A stretch of DNA of 64,000 nucleotides, taken from contig JACVRA010000095.1 of NCBI GenBank assembly GCA_019828545.1, positions 623,305 to 687,304 on the forward strand, read 5' to 3'. Both the position numbers and the translations under genes were made by a program. The DNA is from Paracamarosporium sp. OC-R06-R3. Taxonomy: Eukaryota; Ascomycota; Dothideomycetes; Pleosporales; Didymosphaeriaceae. The first letter of the stretch is position 1. Each line of letters opens with the position of its first letter. Below, piece after piece: positions 56,067 to 64,000 of the stretch. Below the pieces are notes generated by a model that saw only the letters and a program-made list of their open reading frames with translations, was not told the DNA's origin and did no database searches.

Positions 56067-56945
56067 TCAAAGCCATTTCTTGAACCATTCGATCGCCTGC
56101 TCCTTCGCCTCATCTGCCGCTTTCGCCTCCGCCTCACTACCAGGCTTCGCCCTTACTGCAAAGCCATGCGCGACATCTTTATAAATTTTAATCTGGTAGT
56201 TGTACCCATTCTCACCGTGCCCATCGCCTGCCTTCTGCCTCAGCACGGCCTCCGCCTGTTCTATCTTGGATGTGGCCAGCGCCATATCATTCTCCGCATG
56301 CGCAACAGCAACCGGCGTCTTGAGCTTCAAGACGGAGTCAACAATGTTGTCAGGCACGCTCAAGAATGACGGATGCGCAGCAAATGCTGCATCGACGAGG
56401 CGTTCCTTTCCACCTTCCACAGCGGTATGCGCGCACAGGTTGATGCTGAAGTAGCCGCCCCAGCAGAATCCTGCTAGGCCTAGATTTCCGCCGGAAGGTA
56501 GATCTGCTTTGACTTTGCGCGCATACTCGAGGCACGTGTTGAAATTTGCTGAAGTGGTGGGTCGAGCGCGGAGCATGAAGGGCAGGAAGTATGACATTGT
56601 GCTGATCACAGCGATGACCCTATTAACCTGGCCGGCCAAGTCGAAAATTCGAACCGGCTTCGTCATGGTTTCCATAAGGTCCATCACGGTATGGGACATG
56701 GGCCCTCCAGGAATGATATCTGGAACCAGGACGCGGATGCCAGTCGCCGACGCGTATGCATCTGCAAGAACTTTGTTGTTGACAAGGCCGAGACCAAAGG
56801 CGTCGGTGAAGTAGACGATCGTCGAAAGAGATGCAGAAGCATCCTGAGGCACAGTGACATAAGTAGGGACGCCGTAGAGAGTTTGGACGGTGCCTTTGGG
56901 ATCACCAACGACTTTTCCGCCTCGAAAGCAATCTGGACACGCCAT
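56067..56945 (-). CDS. Dienelactone hydrolase-family protein
   Basis: Intronless, 292 residues. Alpha/beta hydrolase with a cysteine nucleophile in GFCWGGYF (Cys161), the acid in HAENDMALA and the base in VAHGFAVR, the Cys-Asp-His triad of dienelactone hydrolases. The N-terminus MACPDCFRGG is the usual start of the fungal branch of this family, whose members are mostly uncharacterised. Enzymes of the family open lactone or ester bonds of aromatic-degradation intermediates. No catabolic gene neighbours are present. Substrate unknown. Confidence 0.9.
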   Translation of the reverse strand: MACPDCFRGGKVVGDPKGTVQTLYGVPTYVTVPQDASASLSTIVYFTDAFGLGLVNNKVLADAYASATGIRVLVPDIIPGGPMSHTVMDLMETMTKPVRIFDLAGQVNRVIAVISTMSYFLPFMLRARPTTSANFNTCLEYARKVKADLPSGGNLGLAGFCWGGYFSINLCAHTAVEGGKERLVDAAFAAHPSFLSVPDNIVDSVLKLKTPVAVAHAENDMALATSKIEQAEAVLRQKAGDGHGENGYNYQIKIYKDVAHGFAVRAKPGSEAEAKAADEAKEQAIEWFKKWL

Positions 56946-57623
56946 GTCGTTCTGGTGAAGGGAACTAGGATCGTTGTGTTGGGTTGTGGGTTTGAACGAA
57001 GACTGCCAGTGTTGGTGGATTTTATTGCATAGTACACTCAGTCCTCGGACCCGAGCCGCGGACGGACTTAGCCTTTACACGCGGGGTAAAGATCATGTCG
57101 GAGCTTCAGGTACCTAAACACACTGCAGCAGCATTAACAAATGTTCTCGGGAATTTGAAGTCTTTGAGAATGAAAAGGCTTCAAATACACGAATGAAAGA
57201 GTGATCACCTCAGAGACAGAAGAAATTCACCAAAGAAGTTTCGTTGTGAATAAATACCGCTCATGTCTCCACCGTATCACCTCTTGCTATGCATCGGACA
57301 AATCCGGACCAGGCTCGAAGAGATACGTGAGACGTGACCATTACTTAGTAATGGAAAAGATATCACGTTTCGAATAAATCGTCCTCTAACTTTGGTGATA
57401 TTGAAGGTGGGCTGGCTTTTTAGGTGTCTGGTGATTTAGCACGTGACTCGGCTCTTCAGTATCAAACTCATTCATCACGGCGTAAGCGGTAAAAGGCTCC
57501 GATTGTTTCAACTGTTCTCTCTGGTGATATCGTGATGTGAAGACAGACCCAAAAATCCTACAGGCGTCTCTTGTACATTGGAAATGTCAAACGCCAAGAA
57601 CTCCTAACATATGATCCCGTTGC
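56946..57623. other. Intergenic, 0.7 kb
   Basis: Contains the dienelactone hydrolase promoter and the VTI1 3' region. No element recognised. Confidence 0.4.
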
Positions 57624-58466
57624 TCATCGGAACTTGCTAAAAATGACCGCAATAATAAGAAGCACAAGTACAGTGATGATCGCGATGGTAATAATTCTGT
57701 TCGTAGCCATCCTTGAATGAGGGTTAGCAAGCTCGGATTTCAGACGGGAAACCACATCCTAGGCAGTTTGCATCAACGCCCGCGGTTCTATCATACGAAT
57801 AGAGGGTGACACGTACCTCCTCGCCATACCCTTCAAAGTCTTGATACTGCGGTCTGTGTAGCCTTCACTCTCCAACAACCGTTCGCGCGTGTTGACAATC
57901 TGCTCCCTCTGCCTAGACAGATCGCTGAGTGTACCGGCGCCAATCTCTTCGGTCTCTAGCGCCATACGCTGTGCCGCAGTGAGCCTTCCTGATGATCGTT
58001 GTAGCCTATCGGTACCCGAGAGCAGCTGCTGGCGCTGTTCGAGCTGGGCATCTGTGTCGGGGTTGTCGGTGTAGCGATCACCAAAGAGCTTGCTGCGGTC
58101 ACTGGAATATGATTCAACCTTTCGCTTAGCCTGGTCTAAATCGTGCTCAAAGTTGCGGAAACGGGCGTTGAATTTGGATTTGAGATTTGCGGGGATGTTG
58201 GATTTCTCGAGGCGCATCTGGCCGATCTGTGTAGAGAGTTAGGCGCTACCTGTCGTTTGTCGCATGGACGAGTAGCAGGCAGAACGTACCAGCTCTTCTG
58301 CCTCCTCCAGTGCCCGCTCCGCCTTGCTGATCGCCGCTTTTCTTGGCTCGCCAGTCGACTCCTTGATGACCTCTATCTGCTGGTTCAGATCTGCTTGTAC
58401 GAGCTTCAAGTCGGCTTCGTAGCCGCTGAAGCGCTCCGTGCCTGCATCGGCGTCTACGAGGGACAT
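57624..58466 (-). CDS. VTI1: Vesicle SNARE Vti1
   Basis: Qb-SNARE for traffic between Golgi, endosome and vacuole. Exons 58290-58466, 57817-58226 and 57624-57711 give 224 residues, normal for Vti1. The N-terminal three-helix region includes FSGYEADLKLVQADLNQQIE. The SNARE helix runs from about ALETEEIGAGTLSDLSRQRE to IKTLKGMARR, with the central-layer Gln in the QREQ stretch. Exon 3 adds the single C-terminal tail anchor (IITIAIITVLVLLIIAVIF) ending FSKFR. That small last exon is required, since the protein would otherwise lack its membrane anchor; the join regenerates an Arg codon across the intron. Confidence 0.93.
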
Positions 58467-59343
58467 ATTTGCGGTCGAAAGCGAGTTGTAGACGGTGTAT
58501 GCGAGATGTGAGGTGTGGATCGGTGTAACAGTCGCCGAAGTGGTGTCGAGAGGGCTTTGAAGCGGAAGTTGCAGATGGAACGTTGCTGTCTGGAGGCGCG
58601 GACGAACTGCGTAATGCCAAGGGGACCCTTGTCCTTACATCACGTGATGCTACAGGCACACCTTCACCTACTGGTTGACTTATGCGTTGGATTGGATCCA
58701 CCATTGCTTATCTAATTCTGGAAGTGGTCGCACGTAAAATGGATAGGAGTCTTGACAGCAATTAACCCACTTTCGTAGACAACCCTATTTGGTTAGATGA
58801 CGGATTATCTATCCATTTCAGCATGCTCGTTGCATAACAGTCCACGACTGTCGCCATCAGCAGATGTAGAGTCTCCACACCTTATCGGATCAACAGGTTT
58901 CGACGTAAACTGTGGTCTTCTGTTACTTTCACACATAAGACCCTGATACGTCGACGCCAAACTAGCGTACTGATGGCAAAGTCAGACACACCAGTCACGG
59001 TGAGTCCGTCTAGGAGCTAGATACTCGAGGATGTCCCTGGAACGCTCTGAATATACAAAGTTCACCTCCGGCGTCGAACCATACACCCTTCAATACTGCC
59101 TGGAATAAGAAGCTCGAGTCAGCACCCGTCGCTTCCAAGATGAAACGATGCTCGCTTCAGGAATCAATGACCTCAACACTTTCCCGTTGCAGCCCACATA
59201 GCAATCCATGTCTACAATTTTTAGCTTGCTATTCAAAGTGACGATCGCTTCTTAGCTTGATTCTTTCCATCCCAGCTATTGTGTGATTTATTGCAGGTAA
59301 CATAGCAAGGTTGCTAACGTTGAGGCGCAACACAAGCAAAGAG
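58467..59343. other. Intergenic, 0.9 kb, divergent promoter of VTI1 and the amine-oxidase-family gene
   Basis: Starts face apart over 877 nt. No gene or defined element recognised. Confidence 0.4.
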
Positions 59344-60941
59344 ATGGAACGCAAACGTATAGCCATAGTGGGCAGCGGCATTTCCGCCCTCTCCACCCTT
59401 TGGGCACTGCGCAACACCCCCCACTCCATCACACTTTTCGAAAAAGAAGACCGACTAGGCGGCCATACCAACACTGCGACATGGACCTCGCCGCTCAACC
59501 CTTCGCACACCACGCCCGTGGATACAGGCTTCATCGTCCTCAACACTGCTACATACCCTAATTTCATCGCCTTTCTTAAAGAACTGGGCGTCAAAACCAT
59601 CGCCTCGCAAATGACCTTCGGCATCTCGCGTGACGACGGCGCATTCGAATGGTCGGGCACGTCACTGGGCGCATTGTTCGCGCAAAAGGGCAACGCGCTG
59701 CGCCCTTCGTTCTGGCGTATGATATTTGATATTGTGCGCTTCAACATGTTCTCTTTGGATCTGCTATCTAGTCCTGCAGCGCCGTCTGGTGAACTCACGA
59801 TCGGCGAGTATCTGGCAAGAGAAGGGTATTCTGATGCGTTTCGCGACGACTATCTCATCCCGATGACGGCGTGCGTATGGAGTACGGGTCCGGACAAATG
59901 TGCACTGGAGTTTCCAGCATTGACGCTGGTGAGATTTATGTGGAATCATCATTTGCTGTCGACGATAGCGGAGAGACCGCCTTGGCTGACGGTTGAGGGA
60001 GGGTCAAAGAGATACATTGATGCTGTGATGAAGGAGTGCAAAGGGGCGAAGATCCAATTAAGCACACCTGTGGAATCACTGAAGAGGGTTGATGGACGCG
60101 TTGAGCTAACACTGGGCGGGAAGGCGGGCGGGAGGGCAGAAGTCTTCGATGAGGTCGTGCTAGCCTGCCACGGCGACCAGGCACGATGGATTGTGGGCGA
60201 TGCTGCGACGCTTGAAGAGAAAGAAATTTTGAGTGCGTTTGAGACAACACCAAACATCGCTTATTTGCACTCCGACCTGTCTGTAAGTAACTTGCTCACG
60301 ACAATCCATATGGTTTATGATCTAAGAGACACCAGCTCATGCCCAAGCGCCGCTCAGCTTGGTCCGCATGGAACTATCTTACCCACTCACAGCCCGCCTC
60401 CAAACATATCGACTCCTCTTCAGGCACCCTCCAAACCGTTACTTTGACCTACAATATGAACATTCTGCAATCGCTTCCAACATCTACCTATGGCGACGTC
60501 CTGGTGACCCTCAACCCGGAAACACCTCCCTCACCTACCCTCACGCAAGCAACCTACAAGTATAGGCATCCACTGTATAACGTTCGCATGGTCGCTGCAC
60601 AGGAAGATCTGGAGCAGGTACAGGGGAAGAGAGGAGTATGGTATGCAGGCGCTTGGACAGGCTATGGATTCCACGAGGATGGATTTGCCAGTGGCATGGG
60701 AGTCGGTTTAAGATTGGGCGGAAGTGTGCCATGGAAAGCTGAGAATGCAAAGCTTAGTAGAGGGTTGGCTCCTGTACTGGGATGGAAAGACTATGCTCTG
60801 CGTGCGATTGTCATGCTCCTGCAAGTATACGTGTCTATTGTAGAACGTGTAGTGGGAGTTCGAAGACGGAAAACAGAGACAAAGATCGAGGCATATCCAA
60901 ACGAGAACGGTACGGCAGAAGGCAAGGCAAAGGTGTACTAG
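59344..60941 (+). CDS. FAD-dependent amine oxidase-family protein (COG2907-like)
   Basis: Exons 59344-60282 and 60336-60941 give 514 residues. The N-terminal dinucleotide-binding motif is RIAIVGSGISALSTLWAL, followed by FEKEDRLGGHTNT. Other family stretches are DTGFIVLNTATYPNF, MTACVWSTGP, GGSKRYIDAV and VVLACHGDQA, and after the intron GVWYAGAWTGYGFHEDG, which closes the FAD site. A weakly hydrophobic stretch near residue 475 (DYALRAIVMLLQVYVSIVE) could contact membrane. Members occur next to cyclopropane-fatty-acid synthase genes in other organisms; none is seen here. Exact reaction unknown. The upstream in-frame Met at 59311 is a less likely start. Confidence 0.88.
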
Positions 60942-61266
60942 CTATCCAACTTGCTGTTGCGTCGGAAAGCGTCAGTGGATTGTTGCAGCCTGTCAGATGC
61001 AGAGTAATCTATGGTTGCATATTGAGATAAAGAGTATTGTTTTCTCTAAACCCGCACGCAGCTACTACAAGGGTGACAATGCCTAAACAATGCCTTCGAA
61101 CATGCCGTACAATCGTGATATCTTGAAAGAAGATGATGGAAAATTCAAACCGTCCGCCCGCCGTCGAAGCGCGCATTTGAGCCAACCTAGCCTCTCTTGT
61201 ACAGAGGATTCGTTCGTACCGCAGCGGCAAGTGGAGACTAGGGCAGCATGGCGGACCACGTACCCC
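60942..61266. other. Intergenic between convergent genes
   Basis: 325 nt, the 3' regions of two convergent genes. Nothing recognised. Confidence 0.4.
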
Positions 61267-61941
61267 TTAGATGTCGTCAATGTCGAGGTCCTTGCCGTCC
61301 TTGCCGTCGCTGTCGTCGCTGTCGTCGCGATCCTCGTCGAATTCGAAGCCAATACCCTCATCGCCCTGGTCGTCGTACGTGTTGGTCTCGTTGATCTTTG
61401 CGTTCTCGGGCAGCTCGCCGTATGCCTTGAGCGAGCGGGCCTCGTCGGCGGAGTACTTGAGGCTGCGCGATCAGTCAGCAACCACTCAGCAACACAAGAT
61501 GCGCGAAATTGCACTCAATAAAGTAGGCTGAGCGTAGTCACACTCAACAAAACAGGCTGCGCAAAATCATACTCACATAACATCGCCCTTCTCATCCTGG
61601 TAGTCGCGCAAACTGAGCAGCACGATATCTCCCTGGTTTATCCACACCTTCTTCCTGAGCTTGCCACGAATGTGACCCAGGCGGCGTGTGCCGTCAAAGC
61701 ACTGGGCTTCCAGGCGACCGTTGCCCAGCATCTTCAGAACCTGCGCGTACTCCTGGCCCTCCTCCTTGAAGGTAAGCTCACGCTTTTCGTTGTCGTTCTC
61801 GTTCTTGCCCCTACGTCGGTTCTTACCACCCTGTGTTCTTTGTCAGTGTGCGCGTTCATGGGAGCCTTGAGGGAAGCATGGCGGGGCAGCGTGGCGGGGT
61901 AGTTTTGCAGGGCAGCGTACTTTTCCTTTATTCTTAGGCAT
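61267..61941 (-). CDS. TIF11: Translation initiation factor eIF1A
   Basis: Promotes scanning and start-codon selection by the 40S subunit. Exons 61921-61941, 61577-61830 and 61267-61462 give 156 residues, the family's length. The 21-nt first exon encodes MPKNKGK and joins [20 protein letters not shown], the basic N-terminal tail. The OB-fold follows: [40 protein letters not shown]. The C-terminal tail is acidic and ends [13 protein letters not shown], matching the conserved scanning-enhancer tail. All junctions are fixed by near-invariant sequence. Short plus-strand ORFs over it are shadows. Confidence 0.96.
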
Positions 61942-62252
61942 CGTGAGCTGCTGTAGTGGTGTTCGCTATGTGTGTGGCGTCGAAACGGTGTGAGGGTGGG
62001 TTTAACGGCTGTGTGGTGTGTCTGGTGTATAGGTGAGAGAGAGGTTCCAAGGTTTGATTCAAGTCCGTTGACTGTGGGCCGCCACTGCCCAACTCAGCCC
62101 TACACACAATAGGCTAGCGTGGCGCGTAACTTTTCTGGCAACAATGTCATCACCGGTCGAGTCGCCGCAATTACCACACACACATTCACACGCCATGGCC
62201 CAGTGAAGCGTCGCGCAGTCCTTACCGCACGCTGCCATCTACCGCATTCCTG
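61942..62252. promoter_or_regulatory. Divergent promoter, eIF1A / basic unknown protein
   Basis: 311 nt between two start codons facing apart. No TATA or known motif assigned. Confidence 0.4.
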
Positions 62253-63041
62253 ATGAAAGTCATCCTAGGTCTACTTAGCCGCCTCCAGCCGAAGACGTTC
62301 AAAATCAGCTACTCTCCTGAGTACAAGACGTTTCTCCCGCACCATGCCGCGAGCGACCCGCAGCACCCGCAGTACATCCTGCGCAAACGTGAGATGAAAG
62401 CGCGCAAGCGAGAGGGTCTCTGGTGGTCTGTCACGTCCGGCATTGACCTCTCCAAGTCTGGGGTTGTACGCACGTGGTGCAGGAGGCGGCTGCGCAATGC
62501 CTTTATTGAGGGCTTGAAGGATCAGGGTTTTGACGAGTACGGGAGACTTGTCAACGCTGGTGTCTTGATGCGCGAACACACACAATTTGAACGTATCTTG
62601 GAGCGGCAGAAGGACTTCGCCTTGACGGGGAGCGTGAGAATGCACATCGTTCCTGCATTGGTCGCGACGAAATATGCGGATGTGCGGAGAGAAACGAGCG
62701 CTATCGTCAACATTTTACTAGAAGGTGTCAAAGCTGATTTCTTCTTATTACATCACTCTGTTTCCTCAAAGCCGACCAAATCGCAACCAGAGACTCTATC
62801 GCCGTACATAACCCCTTCGCAGTCGAAATCGCGAGCACAGAAGAAGCCACTGTTGCAAGCAACATCGCATCCCCTGTCGAAACCACGTTCGCAATGGCAA
62901 ACATCGTCACAAACAGCAAAACGACCGCAAACGAAAACACTTTCATCGAGAACGCGGCACCAATCGACCCCTTCGACCCATAAATCACAAGAGAACTTCA
63001 GAAGTCGCAAGATTCAGCGGCCAGACGGCAACTTGAAGTAA
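62253..63041 (+). CDS. Hypothetical basic protein, 262 residues
   Basis: Not recognised. Intronless. Residues 1-170 look folded and basic (MKVILGLLSRLQPKTFKISY, then QYILRKREMKARKREGLWW and VVRTWCRRRLRNAFIEGLKD). The last 90 residues are rich in Ser, Thr, Lys, Gln and Pro and look disordered. The N-terminus has Arg/Lys and hydrophobic residues without acids, which would allow mitochondrial import, but that is only a guess. The antisense frames across it are shorter. It is divergent from eIF1A. Confidence 0.65.
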   Translation: MKVILGLLSRLQPKTFKISYSPEYKTFLPHHAASDPQHPQYILRKREMKARKREGLWWSVTSGIDLSKSGVVRTWCRRRLRNAFIEGLKDQGFDEYGRLVNAGVLMREHTQFERILERQKDFALTGSVRMHIVPALVATKYADVRRETSAIVNILLEGVKADFFLLHHSVSSKPTKSQPETLSPYITPSQSKSRAQKKPLLQATSHPLSKPRSQWQTSSQTAKRPQTKTLSSRTRHQSTPSTHKSQENFRSRKIQRPDGNLK

Positions 63042-63492
63042 CCAAAATGTTGTTTAGACAAATGAGCAGTAATACCAGTGACACAACGAGAGAAGCTGTG
63101 AAAGATGGATTAGCTGACAGCCCACTTGGACATACAATACAAAGCTTCTGGTCGATCAGGCATGTAGCAACTGTCACGTTGGCAAACTATATGTTGGAGG
63201 TGCCGTCCCTTTGAAATCGATCTTATCAAGTAATCGTAGCCCATCACTCCAATATCATTCCCAGGCAATGCCTTTGAGAATCCAAAACAGAGCATCCATC
63301 TTGGGTTTATACTAATGAAGCTTTGCGTCCAAATAGCTCGGAAGAGGAGGGGGTAAATTTCTATTTATGAAGAGTATATAAGCTATAGCTTGAATTGAAC
63401 GGAATGCTCGAAGACTCTCTGGTTCCTTGCTGGTACATAACGCTCAGCGTGTACTCTCGTGCTTAAATTCAATGTTCTTATGAAGTATCCCT
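63042..63492. other. Intergenic between convergent genes
   Basis: 451 nt, AT-rich near 63350-63480. Nothing recognised. Confidence 0.4.
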
Positions 63493-64000
63493 TCACAGTT
63501 CAGACTTCGCTTCGACTGGTCTCCTTCCTCTAGCAAATAAAATCGTCCGCCACAGCTTCTGGCCACCAAATTCCATGTACACCCGCTTGTCCATGGTCAC
63601 AACATCCACATCGACCAGCCCTGCTTCGGTGAAGAATTTTTTCACGCCTTCGATGGTAAAGCTAGGGACGACAACCGAAGCGGCCATCTTCTCACGATCC
63701 CAGCCGGGCTCATCTTCTACCTTTGCACCTCCGTGATGGTGCTGGCCGGACTCCTTGCCATGCTTGTGCCCGTGCCCGTGCCCGTGTCCATGATGGTGAT
63801 GTACCGCCCAAGTGCTCTCTGTTCCCTCGATTGGCGCACCGTGTTCATCAGCCTTTAGGTCACCGCCTTCTAGAAAGTCATTGATCATGAGCACTCCGCC
63901 GGGCCTGAGTCTCTCTTTCAAGCATTTCGCAGCATGCACCACATCCTCGAAATGATGAAATGCGAAGCTCGCGGTCGCAAGATCGAACCCATCCCACTCA
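63493..64000 (-). CDS. SAM-dependent methyltransferase (class I), 5' part outside window
   Basis: The frame runs off the right end. The visible part is the C-terminal half of a class I methyltransferase: WDGFDLATASFAFHHFEDV is the post-motif II region seen in UbiE/COQ5-type enzymes, and CLKERLRPGGVLMINDF is motif III. An insertion rich in His and Gly (HHHHGHGHGHGHKHG, then GQHHHGG) follows, then the final strands FTIEGVKKFFTEAGLVDVDV and YMEFGGQKLWRTILFARGRR. The SAM-binding glycine loop should lie beyond position 64000. The His-rich stretch, encoded partly by GTGCCC repeats on the plus strand, may bind metal or be neutral low-complexity sequence. Substrate unknown. Confidence 0.8.
   Translation of the reverse strand, partial: EWDGFDLATASFAFHHFEDVVHAAKCLKERLRPGGVLMINDFLEGGDLKADEHGAPIEGTESTWAVHHHHGHGHGHGHKHGKESGQHHHGGAKVEDEPGWDREKMAASVVVPSFTIEGVKKFFTEAGLVDVDVVTMDKRVYMEFGGQKLWRTILFARGRRPVEAKSEL

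Overview
The window is nuclear DNA of a filamentous ascomycete. Nearly every recognisable gene is split by short GT-AG introns (mostly 45-70 nt, several with CTNAC-type branch points). The gene content includes a highly reducing polyketide synthase, CYP58/TRI4-like P450s, a Pir-type cell-wall protein, eIF1A, Vti1, Ubp6 and ARPC4. A Dothideomycete (Pleosporales-like) origin is my guess from overall look; I could not test it. I saw no tRNA, rRNA, CRISPR or intact transposon.

Layout. 1-22.4 kb is a mainly housekeeping region: Ubp6/USP14 deubiquitinase (truncated by the window start), ARPC4 of the Arp2/3 complex, a mitochondrial 2-methylcitrate dehydratase, a Pir-repeat GPI cell-wall protein, a small glycine-rich protein, an Mnn1-type mannosyltransferase, a D-threonine-aldolase-like PLP enzyme, an unknown protein, a candidate small secreted protein and a Rax1-like RGS membrane protein. 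22.4-25.9 kb is a 3.5 kb gene-poor border with no gene I can defend.

25.9-51.7 kb is a polyketide biosynthetic cluster. In order: small unknown protein (+), P450-1 (-), P450-2 (-), FSH1/LovG-like serine hydrolase (+), MFS exporter (-), secreted BBE-type FAD oxidase (+), nor-1-like short-chain dehydrogenase (-), P450-3 (+), alpha/beta hydrolase (-) and a 2389-residue highly reducing PKS (+). Apart from the tandem P450-1/P450-2 pair the genes alternate in direction, giving four divergent promoters. Inferred logic: the PKS (KS-AT-DH-degenerate MT-ER-KR-ACP, no thioesterase) builds a reduced chain that is probably not C-methylated; one or both hydrolases release or transfer it; three related P450s, the FAD oxidase and the dehydrogenase oxidise it; the MFS pump exports it. 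No transcription factor was recognised in the cluster.

53.0-55.2 kb, just downstream of the PKS, holds a secreted protein with a jacalin-like head, an aerolysin-type beta-pore-forming middle and a long acidic repeat tail interrupted by a 69-N assembly gap whose nominal length breaks the reading frame. 56-64 kb returns to conserved genes: dienelactone-hydrolase-like protein, Vti1 SNARE, an FAD amine-oxidase-family protein, eIF1A, an unknown basic protein and a class I methyltransferase with a histidine-rich insertion, cut by the window end.

All exon junctions were read by eye from splice signals and frame continuity, not from transcripts.
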